Below are positions 32,155 to 42,900 of a stretch of DNA of 64,000 bases, in pieces (within the stretch, counting starts at the first letter, position 1; each line of letters starts with the position of its first letter). Both the position numbers and the translations under genes were made by a program. Source of the stretch: Channallabes apus (Eukaryota; Chordata; Actinopteri; Siluriformes; Clariidae); the NCBI GenBank assembly GCA_030522415.1, contig CM060124.1:31361254-31425253 (forward strand), written 5' to 3'. The notes under the pieces are model-generated. The model was not told where the DNA came from, did no database searches, and saw nothing but the letters and a program-made list of their open reading frames with translations.

Positions 32155-32951
32155 CAGATGGCAGAAGTACACAAACTCAATACTAAAAACTTAATGTAAA
32201 AGTACAGTACAAGCCTAAAAATGTATTCTCCTACAATCAAAAGTATCACTTCACTTTTTTACTCAAGTAGAAGTACTAAGTACATCCTCTAACCTGTACT
32301 TTAAGCAGAAAAGTACAAAAAAACCCAGATTTTTCTGGATCTATCTGATTGAGTCACTGATAAACAATATGTTAAAGTATTTTAAACACAACTGAAGTTG
32401 ATGCTGTTGAAGGCCGCACCGACCATTATAACCATGTTATATAAAACAATGTTGTTATTGGAGTTAGACACAAAGCAAACGTATAAGCCGTCATATTTCA
32501 TTTGCTCAGTATGTTAAATGGTTAGCAAGATAAAAATATAACTTTATATTGACAAGTATGCCTCTTCGAAACGCTTGAAAAAGGAGCCAGAAGAAGGCGG
32601 GATCTATTGCCCAGGTAACTGTCAATCACTGTGGTGCGCTAATCAATCCATGCTTTCATACTGCCCTGCCAGTCATTTCTGTAAACTAGGACTGGTCAAA
32701 TCGTTTTATTCCCGTCCTTAACAGGTTATGGTATGAGTGAGATCATGAACCCTCATGTTTAGCTTAGACAACCAACACACTTTTCAGTGATCATCATCTG
32801 AAAAGTAATGAGTCTCTATTTAAATTGTAGCGCGTAAAAGGTTTTTCCGAAGTAAAAATATGAGAATACTCAACAATCTACAGATATACGAAAAGATACA
32901 GATATTAGATACAGTAACAATGTATTTGTACTTCATTAGTATCCACATCTG
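32155..32951. mobile_element. hAT-like MITE, adjacent to the previous one
   Basis: Left end CAGATGGCAGAAGTAC; the right end reverse-complements to CAGATGTGGATACTAATGAA. The duplication is atacatgt (32147-32154) and ttacatgt (32952-32959), one mismatch. Rich in AAGTA/TACTT words near both ends. No transposase. Confidence 0.75.
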
Positions 32952-33180
32952 TTACATGTACAGTATATACTACACTAGAGGCTAAAAGATATAGATAAAC
33001 AGCAAGACCATTTAGTGCTTATAGATCAATAGTGCATTAGAAATCTACGTAAACTGCTTAGTAAACTGCATAAATGTTACAACCATAGTAATCACGCACA
33101 ATGCATGATGAGTGTTACACACATGTATACACTAATGCTGAAATATCTGTGTGATGTTAACATATACAATCTGTATCTTG

Positions 33181-33299
33181 CAGGGATGGAAGAGGGAACT
33201 TTCTATCACTGGGTCACTTTCATTCAACCTCTAGAAGGATTTTTTCCTCCTTTGTTTTATTACATTTTATTGATTTTTTCCAATAAATTGTATGCCTAA
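33181..33299 (+). CDS. Possible short terminal exon with polyA signal
   Basis: A clear acceptor (tgtatcttgcag at 33181) opens a frame beginning MEEGTFYHWVTFIQPLEGF and ending IFSNKLYA at TAA 33297. AATAAA overlaps the end (33281). The frame is hydrophobic and there is no partner exon or paralog, so a non-coding terminal exon is equally likely. Confidence 0.25.
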
Positions 33300-33724
33300 A
33301 ATTTTTGTCAGTGTTTTAAATTCTTGATCTGTTTTGAATCTATTGCAAATCTTCCTGTGGTAAACATAATCTCTAATAACTGAGTAAATTGTTTAAAATA
33401 AATTAAAGTTTTGGGCAAAAAACAAAACAGCTCTGACCAGATGTCATGGATGACTGCAGAGGTGTGTGTGCTGCTGAGGACAAAAGCAGCAAGGACTATA
33501 CCAAACAGCTGACTCCTGTGATGTCAAATAGAATGAGAACTGTATGAGAACTTGTATTGAATTGTAAGTGAAATCTGTGGAGTGGTTAAAAAAATCTGTT
33601 TTAAATGACTTCAACTGTATCTTTGAATACTGTTCATACACCTTAGATCAGCATTCAACACAAGAACTTTAAAGAACGGCCAAATATCAATCACTGTACC
33701 ATCTGAGTACCAAGCATTTCAAGA

Positions 33725-34937
33725 TGTGTTTAGTGTTAGGGCTGCAGCACGACTTCCCCCCTCCGTCCGTGGGACTGCGCGAATGAGCTCCTGCCCGGGA
33801 AAACACCGCCTTGCTCACGCATTTATCCATTGTCCGTGGTGGAAACCCGTGCCAAAAGTGGAACGTATAAGCACCCACTGCCCCTGGTACCGGCCGCTAT
33901 CGACCAACTCCGAGGCGCTTACAATCTCGTGCATGTTCGTAAGGGCCATGAATGGAAGACTGCGTTTAGCACTACATCCGGACATTACCAATACAACGTG
34001 ATGGCGTATGGGGTGGTAAACGCACCTGCGGTGTTTCAGGGGTTCATGAATGACGTGTTTCGACATATGTTAAACCATTATGTTATAGTATACTTAGATG
34101 ATATCTTGGTATACTTGCGGTCATATGGTGAGCACGTCAAGCATGTAACCGCCGTCCTTCGTCGGCTGCGCGAACATGGGCTCTATGCGAAGGCAGAGAA
34201 ATGTGATTTTCATCAACAGGAGATTGCATTTCTCGTCTATCGCATAGGACCCCAGGGCCATTCAGGGCTTCAGCACTGTGGCAGCACCGCTCAAGTTGCC
34301 ACTGTTGGGCCCTTGAGCAAGACCCTTAACCCTCAATTGCTCAGATGTGTAATGAGATAAAAATGTAAGAATGTAAGTCGCTCTGGATAAGATGATGCCT
34401 AAATGTAAATGAGTACATCCAACAAGCAAAAAGACTAAACTCTCGCCAAGAAAGATGGGCGCTGTTCTTCACGCGCTTCCAATTTGCATCGCCCCGGTTC
34501 ACGTAATAAAAAAGCAGACGTGTTATCCCACTACTACAGTATCTGACGCCGGATCAAAACCCAGATCCGAAAACCATCTTGCCATCGACATCGACCTTCA
34601 CCTTAACCTCCCCTGTCGAAAACTCACCCCAAATACATTGGTCCATTCCCCATTCGCACAAATAAACCCAGTCACATTTAAGTTACAGCTTCCATGCCAC
34701 ATGAGAATTCACCCTGTTTTTCACATTTCCCTTCTCAGGCAAGTGATTCCGGGACCCCTGGACGGAGGTGTCGCAGAGCCATCAAGCTCGGCCGGATCGC
34801 CCGGCACCACGACCACCGGGTAGACCCTTCCGCCGCCAATTCCATCAGGCCGGTAGGGCCCCGCTCCCTCCAGTCACGTGGAGTGAGCGCTCACACCCCC
34901 CTTGGAATGCTGGTCCTAGGGCTGGGGGGGGAGGTAC
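33725..34937 (+). pseudogene. Ty3/gypsy pol remnant
   Basis: Fragments of RT remain: [40 protein letters not shown] and [15 protein letters not shown] with an intact YLDD box. A SINE (34255-34412) interrupts the RT. Then come an RNase H tail ([20 protein letters not shown]) and, after a deletion that removes most of the integrase, the end of pol: INPVTFKLQLPCHMRIHPVF, HISLLRQVIPGPL. A purine tract 'gctggggggggagg' precedes the LTR. It is the same family as the minus-strand remnant at 21720-23810. Confidence 0.8.
34255..34412 (+). mobile_element. SINE inserted in the gypsy remnant
   Basis: Contains 'gttgggcccttgagcaagac', 'ccttaaccctcaattgctc', 'aatgtaagtcgctctggata' and 'atgcctaaatgtaaatg', the conserved body and tail of a common fish SINE. 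It splits the gypsy RT frame after YRIGPQG. Confidence 0.7.
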
Positions 34938-35316
34938 TGTAACATCTCTGCCACCTCAGTCCGGGAGGATAAGATCTGGGTCACTGGTTCACTGTTGTGT
35001 ACCTTCCCAATTGTTTTGATGTCTTATATGTGTGTGTTACTTGTTTCCCCCAGGACTGAATGGTGTCTACAGAGCGGGCACGAGACTTATTAGAGGATAT
35101 CTGTCTAGAGCATAGCTGAAAGTGTTTCAGCCCTTTGTGAGTGATCAAGGCGGACTGTGTTTCAGTGGTTCATTCGAGCTTTCTCCTAGCCCGCCTGCAG
35201 ACCCAACCAGGGGAAAAGACCTTATTTGTTTTCGTTTGTTACCTTGAACTGAACATTAATTAAAGTGACTAAAAACTAATCCCTGCATCTGCGTCCATCC
35301 CATTAGAGACATGACA
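34938..35316 (+). mobile_element. 3' LTR of the gypsy remnant
   Basis: 379 bp, TGTAACATCT to GAGACATGACA, preceded by a polypurine tract. Diverged counterpart of 23432-23810 (see there). Contains 'attaattaaagtg' near its polyadenylation region. Confidence 0.8.
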
Positions 35317-35320
35317 GCAC

Positions 35321-35395
<75 letters not shown>
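35321..35395. repeat. (TCTA)n microsatellite
   Basis: About 18 perfect tetranucleotide units next to the LTR end. Confidence 0.97.
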
Positions 35396-35396
<1 letters not shown>

Positions 35397-35399
35397 ACA

Positions 35400-35779
35400 C
35401 TCCTCACATTTATTGCAATATTTTATTTCTGCATTCTACTCTAACTATCACCCAGCATCTTATTAATAGACTGTAACATTAACACAGAAGCTCTTTAACA
35501 CAGACATGTACTAATTGCGGATGAAACACATTGCATTATGTTACACGCATGGACTGTTTTGAATGTAAATATGATCAGGCTGAAATTTCCTGCAGTGCAG
35601 ACCTGCATGACTGAGTGACAACACACACTTACACATCTCATACATACATCAAATTATATACAAGGACATAAAGCAGAGTAATTAACATTTTAGACAGGGA
35701 AGTGGCAGAAACGCTAAGCAGAAACACTAAAGTCAGAGTCGTACAGAATGGGTATCAGTGGCATTATAGTGGTATTACA
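35400..35779. other. A/T-rich intergenic DNA
   Basis: No gene or element recognised. Confidence 0.45.
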
Positions 35780-36420
35780 CAGAAAAGCATGTTACCATGA
35801 CAACAATTACAACAGCAAAATCCTAGAAAAAAAAAGGACGGTGTTAATTATTAGTGTTTTCTAAACACGTTAAATGTTGGAAGTGTTAACTTTTAACAAG
35901 CCACTATAAATGTGTATAAATAGTTCAATTAGACTTTCTATGGACTAAGTGTAGTGACATATTTCAACCGCTATGAGGAAAGAACATAATTAAATACCTT
36001 CTCTTTGTTTTAGTTTTTTTGTCTATTTTAAATGTAAATATTCTATCCTATATAATATAAATACAGGTGTTTATTTATAGTAAATAACAATTTTCGTCCA
36101 GCAAAATCACTCAGTGTTAAAACTAAAGAACAACTGAAATCTTCCAAATTTTCTGTTCTTGTGGTCCAAAATGAAAGCAAGGAAAAAACTATCAGCACGT
36201 AATGTGTTTGGAGAGACAATGATGTTAAAAAAAAAAAAAAACCTGTTTGATCAAATTGAGTTGTGATCAGAGTGTGATTAAAACATTGAGTTCTTTGTGC
36301 TTATGCTTTTACATTATGGAGTGTTTTTTAATCAGTGGGCATCAGTGAGCTTCGCTGGTGAGATCACAGACTCGTAAGTGTGTACTGTGTAATCTAATTA
36401 CATATACATTAAGACAAGAT
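35780..36420. repeat. Duplicated block A' (partner 12610-13140)
   Basis: Same order of shared phrases as listed for block A, including 'acagaaaagcatgttaccat' and 'ttacattatggagtgttttt'. This places a decayed cluster unit between gene copies 2 and 3. Confidence 0.75.
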
Positions 36421-36559
36421 AAATCTTTATTAATCTTGAGGGGAAATAGCAGTCCTGCAGCTGCTCAGGCAAAAGCACAGACTAAAACATACTCAGTTAC
36501 TTAGAGGAAGGAGGGCAAAAAAACAAAAAGACCAAGTACACAGAATTAATATTAATATA

Positions 36560-37634
36560 CAGTGCTGTGAAAACTTTTTTTTTTTGCATATTTGTCACAC
36601 CTAAATGATTCAGATCATTAAAGAAATGTTAATATTACACAAAGATAAGTAAATACACTGGCCCCATGAGAAAAAGTAATGCCATCTTTGCTAAATCATG
36701 AATGAACTGTGATTTTTGGAAAGTTAAATGTCACTAGCCACACCCACATCCAGGCCTAATTATTGCCAGACCTGTTGAAAATTGCCTCGGTTAAGATCAG
36801 TGTTCATAATTCAGCAATAAAGAGACTGGGGAGCAAAAACGGCTTCCATGGGAGAGTTCCAAGGTGAAAGTTACTGCTGACCAAAGAAGAACACAATGGC
36901 TCATCTCACATTCACCAAAACACGTACTGATCATCCCTAAGACGTCTGAGCAGATATTCTGTGGACTGATGAGACAAATGTTATAAAGTGTGTGTCCTAT
37001 TACGCCTGGTCAGGGGCTTTGCAGCTTCAAGACCTGGACGACTCATCATACTAGAGGGAACCATTCTGCGCTCTACCAGACAATCCTGACGTCTGCCAAT
37101 CGGTTCATGACCTCAAACTCAAGCGCACTCTGGTTATACAGTAGGACAATGATCCGAAACACAGCAGCAAGTCCACCTCTGAATGGCTAAAAAAAAGCCA
37201 AAATGAAGGTTTTGCAGCGGCCTAGTCTAAGTCCAGACTTAAATCCAAATGAGTTCCTTCAACAGGCTGTTTATGTTCAAAACTCCACCAATATGGTTGA
37301 ATAAAACAATTCTGCAAATAACAGTGGCCCAAATTCCTCCACACAATGTGAAAAACTCATTGCCAGGTATCATAAACTGAGCTTTATTGCAGTTGTTATT
37401 AAGTTGTTAGCTATTAGTTATTAGGTTTAGGGCACAATTACTTTTTCACATAGGGTCAAGTAGGTTTGGATATTTTTTTCCTTCAATAAATTAAACAGAA
37501 ACTGCATTTTGTATATCCTCTGATTATCTTTGTATAATATAAACATTTGTTTGATCATCTGAATTATTTGAGTGTGACAAATATGCAAAAAACAAAAACC
37601 CTCAGAAAGGGGCAAATATTTTTCCAGAACACTG
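36560..37634 (+). mobile_element. Old Tc1-type transposon copy
   Basis: Bounded by TA dinucleotides (36558-36559, 37635-37636). The long inverted ends match each other over about 100 bp: CAGTGCTGTGAAAACTTTT at the left and (reverse-complemented) CAGTGTTCTGGAAAAATATT at the right, both followed by 'gcatatttgtcacac'. The interior keeps transposase-derived phrases such as 'gacaatgatccgaaacacag', 'tctgaatggctaaaaaaaag' and 'taagtccagacttaaatcc', but no frame is open. It is older than the copy at 59547. Confidence 0.85.
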
Positions 37635-37639
37635 TACAG

Positions 37640-39180
37640 TAGGTAGACAAGCAGAATGGTTATTACCGCCGCGCTCACCGCCGTGGGAAAGTGGCAGCAG
37701 CCAAAATATATCAGTTGCATTTTAAAGTCATTCGTGAAATGACATTTTTCAGTCTACGCAGTTTTAAATATAATTAAGTCATAAAAAAGTCTTAACAATA
37801 TTTTGTAACGAAGAAATACTACAGTGATTGTAATTTCCACATCTGAGAACTTTATACAACAAAAATGAAAAATCTGAACCAGAGATATTATACAATATTT
37901 ATTGTATAATAATTAGTCAAAAAAACTAAAATTGTTTAAATGTTGCTTGGACAGACGATCAAGTTCACTAGCTGATAATTTTATTTGTATAAAGAATGAA
38001 CTGTTATATACAGTAGCCTATCTCTGTTTATATCTGTTTATTGTTATTTAAAAAAAAACATTCAAAATCCTGGGTTATTTCAGGTACTTTAAACACGTTG
38101 TGTTGCTCATGTTGGGTCATATGAGATGTAGTGAGTCATTTACAAATGAACACCTGTTTGGGTTATTTTGACCCAATAACAGGTTTATTCTTTATTCTCT
38201 GGTTTCTCCAAACGGCAGCCTGCAAAATGTTTGAAATATTACTGTTATTATGTACAAGTGTAGTTTTCGGAGATTTGAGCTTCAGGAAATCTCCCGGCGC
38301 TCTGCGCGTAACACCGGCCCAACGCAGCTTCAGAAAGGATTTCTAAATGTTTTCTAAATGTGGGCTATTGTTGTTTACTTACAATATTTGTTAATTTCAT
38401 TTAAATGAGGTTTGGCGACTCCGTCCCTTTACATACCTGCCGCCTATCTAGGGAGCCTATGGAGTGAACGAGGAGCGATAGTAGATTTGGGCGTACGCCC
38501 ATCACAGGCGCACATTGTGACATATCGTGATCTTCTTTAACTTCCTACGTCTAATCAGCGCTCAGCCGCGCGCATAAAGTAAAAAAATGAGTCGGGGGGG
38601 AAAAACGGCACGGAGACTGACTGACCATTTTAATAATTATAAATAGTGATTTCTTTGGTTTTGGGAATCCTGTATTCTCGTCGTCTCCGGCGGAGTGAAT
38701 GCGCATATAATTCACTTTCCATACGAATTAGATAATCTAAAATGTATTTTCCATAAGTCTAAAAGCTGATATTTCTCTTTCTATAAGTATAGATTTTGAG
38801 GCGAGTATACACGGTGTTTCAGTTCATTTTCTGATGGGCTCAAGTTCACCGAAAACAATACAGAATAGCGCACCCTGTTTACTTAAGTTATTTTGCAAGT
38901 TTACAAGTTTTACACGTTTACAAGTTTTTTCATCGTTGTGATGCCTAAAAATAGATGCAGGATTATTTTATATAGTCTAAATAAAACTACTTTAACGTGC
39001 TTAAACATGAGCTATTGTTGTTTATCTCCTCCTCCTTAATTTCCTACATAGTCTAATCAGTGCTCACACGCACGCATAAAGTTTTCCCACGCACGGAGGT
39101 ATTTTGTTGTAGTAAATAATATTTATGAAGTTAAATCAGAGCCTCTTATTCCTATTTGTCCTGGGATGTTGTTCTTTTAG
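37640..39180. other. Intergenic stretch with internal direct repeats
   Basis: Contains two related pieces: 'gggctattgttgttta' with 'cttcctacgtctaatcagcgctca' (38350-38580) and 'gagctattgttgttta' with 'tttcctacatagtctaatcagtgctca' (39010-39085). A short frame at 38227-38346 starts MFEILLLLCTSVVFGDLSF and resembles a leader peptide, but it lacks a splice donor or partner. Confidence 0.4.
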
Positions 39181-39186
39181 TGTTAC

Positions 39187-39906
39187 TGTACAAAAGGCCT
39201 AACTGTAGGACAATAGTGCCACCTTTTGGACACTTTAAGTTACTGCGCTTAGAAATGGTGACTAATATTGCTGCAACCTAATTGGTTGAAAGTAGGGCAC
39301 ACCCAAGCACATACAAAAGCGGTCAACTTTCTAGACAATTCTATAGCAAGCTGTGCGCAGTTCTGGTCCCAGCTTCAGTCTATTTTTCCATACTGTGTGC
39401 GTAAATTTTGAAGTAAGTAACTTAATATTGTTTCATATGTTGTTGTTTAATTCAATTCTCAAAGTTATACTTCAATGCTTGTTATTGGATGTTGTTCATT
39501 GTTGTAAAGTAACTAGTATGTATGCCACAATCCCACGTGTGTACCACGTGTGATACAAGATACTTCCAATGCAGCAGTTAAATAGTATAAGGCCATGTTC
39601 CGTTTGTTAGCTAATAATCTAATGCTAAAGTGAATATTACATCTGCCCGATTCAGATAAAGTTGACCTTATTCATATGCTGCTGTGTTACTCCTATCATT
39701 GAAATATTACTGTTACTGCTCTTAAGTGCACAGTTTGTATTTTCTGGATATCCATTCTTATTGTTATTGTTTATTTTTAGAAACCACACGTATATGGACA
39801 TATGATTACAGTAAAGCTTATTAATGGACATGGACCGTGTGATTTATTGACTACAATCTGTAGCGGGTGCCACTCAAATTAATAATCGAACCGCAACAAT
39901 CATACA
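39187..39906 (+). repeat. BEL/Pao 5' LTR
   Basis: TGTACAAAAGG to ATCATACA, 720 bp, canonical TG/CA ends. The 66-codon open frame inside it also occurs in the 3' LTR and is not considered a gene. Confidence 0.93.
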
Positions 39907-39911
39907 AAATT

Positions 39912-39929
39912 TGGTCCTTCGAGCCGGAT
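39912..39929 (+). promoter_or_regulatory. Primer-binding site, tRNA-Tyr-like
   Basis: TGGTCCTTCGAGCCGGAT, five bases after the LTR, is complementary to the 3' end of animal tRNA-Tyr as I recall it (...ATCCGGCTCGAAGGA plus CCA). It would prime minus-strand cDNA synthesis. Confidence 0.75.
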
Positions 39930-39952
39930 CAGGCAGCTACTACAGCATCACC

Positions 39953-42900
39953 ATGTCCAGAACAGGAAGACAGCTTACACCACCCTTGCCAGTGGTTCGA
40001 CCACGTCGTCAGGCCATCCCTCCAAGATACTTGGATGACTTCTACGTTGATTACACAGTACAACGTCAACCGATCTGTTCCGATGATGTGCAACCACTCA
40101 GAGGTGCCACTGGACCTGCATTGGGGGAAAAGCCTACGCCCTTGGTCTCAGATACTGGAAGTCGACCAGAACTAGCACGAGATGTAATCACCGGGTCAAT
40201 TGATCGGAGCTCGCTGAGGGAAATACATCAAGACTTACCACAGCCACAGTCTCAGACCCCGCAAGTTCGTAATGAGAAGCAGAGAATTCACAACTCAAGC
40301 CCTTATACAGCAGCCATAGGGGGCGGGTCAGAACTGCCCAGAGATCAAGACGATCTTTCTCAGCCCATAAGGGCACTGCCTGTACATGCAAGAGGGAACT
40401 CTCTGTATTCTCATGCAGCCAGAGACAAAGACCTTGATTGTCTCGCTGACAACTTAAGGGATTTGAGATCTCCAAGCTCCATAATCCAGCCAACACCTGG
40501 TCAGCCATTCCATTCTGTTTACGGACCGCCTCAAGCCCAGCTTAAACTGGTGTCACAAGATGACTTTATCAACCGTCAACCACGACATGGCGTCCGACAG
40601 GCTGGCAGCCCTAGTGAATACCACAATCTGGATCAAAGAAATTATAATGATCCCTTCACTGACTACAGGGATTACGGACGATTAGATGCAGCTTTCCAGG
40701 TTATGCCTCATGCCTACAGCCAACATGAGACTTACCCTGCTGAGAAACGCAGACCTGTCAGCTATTCCCCTCATGCCAAATCACAGGGTTATGCTCAGTT
40801 TTACGATGGGCAAGGGGGTCCAAGTCTGAATTATGCATGTTATCCAGATACAGCAGGTCAGTCTGCAAATTATCATCAGCCCTATCATAATAGGCATCCT
40901 CCCCCTCGAAACCCTTATGTCGAGCCCTCGTACAGAGGTCCAATGCCGACAATCCCTAACTTCAGCAGTGAAGATCCTAGAGAGTTCGCCAGACTTAAGA
41001 TTGCACTGGAGAATTTGTTACCTCCTGAGGCTACAGAACGCTTCAAATTCCAAATTCTGGTCGATCATTTAAAACAAGAGAATGCTCTGCTCATTGCGGA
41101 CTCATATGTTAACAGCAGGTACCCATATACTGACACTATGAGGTCTCTAACTGCACTTTATGGTCAACCACATCAACTCGCTCTACAGAGGATCGCCGAA
41201 TTGATGGACGGCCCAAAGATTAAGAGTGGTGACATTAGATCCTTTAGGCTGTTTGCACTGAAAGTGCGTGCATTAGTTGGAATGCTGGATCAGCTTGGAG
41301 CTAAAGGACGGACAGAACTCGAATGTGGATCGCATGTGTCCCGTCTTCTTGCTAAATTGCCTCATGACCTAAGAGCAAACTTCAGAAGGTTTATAAACCC
41401 GATTAATATACCAGTACCAACATTGCTAGATTTTAGCCACTGGCTTGAATATGAGCTCAGAATACAAGAGGATGAGTCACAGTGCATCAGTAATCCAAGT
41501 AGAGGGTTCCCCCCGCCACAGAGCAGCCAGCATAAAAACCCAAAGTCAACTCAACGCTTTGCCACTGTCCTGCATGGCGGAGAACAGAGTAAACCGCCTA
41601 CTGCGACAACAGTCTCAAAGGAGAAACCGAAAAGGTACTGTCCCTTTTGCAATAATGTGCAGCACTACTTTAACCAGTGTGCAAATTTCAAACTGTTGAA
41701 TCAAGATCAAGTGGAGTGCTGGCTGAAGGGAAACCACAAGTGCTACAAATGTGGACGTGACCATCAGATCTCACAATGTAATCTTAAGGCCAAATGCAAG
41801 AAATGTGATAAAAGACACTTGGAAATATTGCATGACTTCAATACCAAAACAAAACCTCAGGCCCAAGCTTCACAAGCTAACAGTTGTTTGGTAGGCTCTG
41901 AAGTGGAGACTTTGTATCTGGACAGGCCAACTGCAAGCAGTAAAGTGTTATTAAAGATCAGCCGAGTGATTTTGAGAAATGGAGAGAAGGAGCTGAATAC
42001 ATACGCCATACTGGACGACGGTTCAGAAAGGACAATGCTATTGTATGAAGCAGCACAGCAACTTAATCTCCAAGGATCACCAGAAAATATAGCACTTCGT
42101 ACCGTAAGACAGGACATTCGAGTCATCCACGGGGCGGCCGTTTCATTCTCAATAGCTTCCGTAGCCCAACCAAACAAATCCTTCACAATCGAAAGAGCCT
42201 TCACAGCTAAAGAACTGAGTTTAGCAAAGCACACTTACCCGGTTGAATTGTTGCAAAAGAAATACAGACATTTGCAAGGTTTGCCTATTCCCTCATTACA
42301 GCAAGCTCAACCACTCTTACTTATTGGCTCAGATTATCCACACTTAATTACAGCTACTCAGCCAGTACGTCTCGGCCCGCCTGGTGGCCCTGCTGCTGTA
42401 AAAACTAGACTCGGATGGACCCTGCAAGGACCTTCAAAGTTCCTTGCCAGTCAGTTCTCATCACAGCAGTGTCTGTTTACCTCCATTTTGTCGCCGGAGG
42501 CAGAGCTGTTCAGCAACGTGCAAAAATTGTGGCAAATGGATACACTCCCCTATAGAAGTGAAAAATTAATCACAAGATCTAAGCAAGATGCACAAGCAGT
42601 TCAAGCACTTGAGGAAAGGACAATCAGGTTGGCATTCGGAGATGTTCAAAGGTATGCTACCCCCCTCCTTTGGAAAACGAAACTTTCTCTTCTGCATTCA
42701 GACAAAGAAGCAGTAACAGCTCATCTGAGACGCACAGAGAAACGCCTCCTACAGAAAACTGATCTCGCAGCAGTGTACGTCAATGAAGTACAGAAACTGG
42801 AAGATGCCGGCTATATTGCAAAGGTGACACCAGAGAGAGCAGACAAAACCCTTCGTGCATGGTACATACCACACCACATTGTTCAGCACAATGAAAAGCA

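Noticed and set aside
35321..35395. CRISPR-like regular array
   Set aside because: Perfect TCTA tetranucleotide repeat with no spacers, in animal DNA.
39353..39553. 66-codon frame identical at 46046-46246
   Set aside because: It lies wholly inside the two LTR copies and has no start context or known counterpart; LTR identity explains the duplicate.
39911..39952. TTG start for the BEL polyprotein
   Set aside because: These 14 codons overlap the tRNA primer-binding site; the ATG at 39953 is the natural start.
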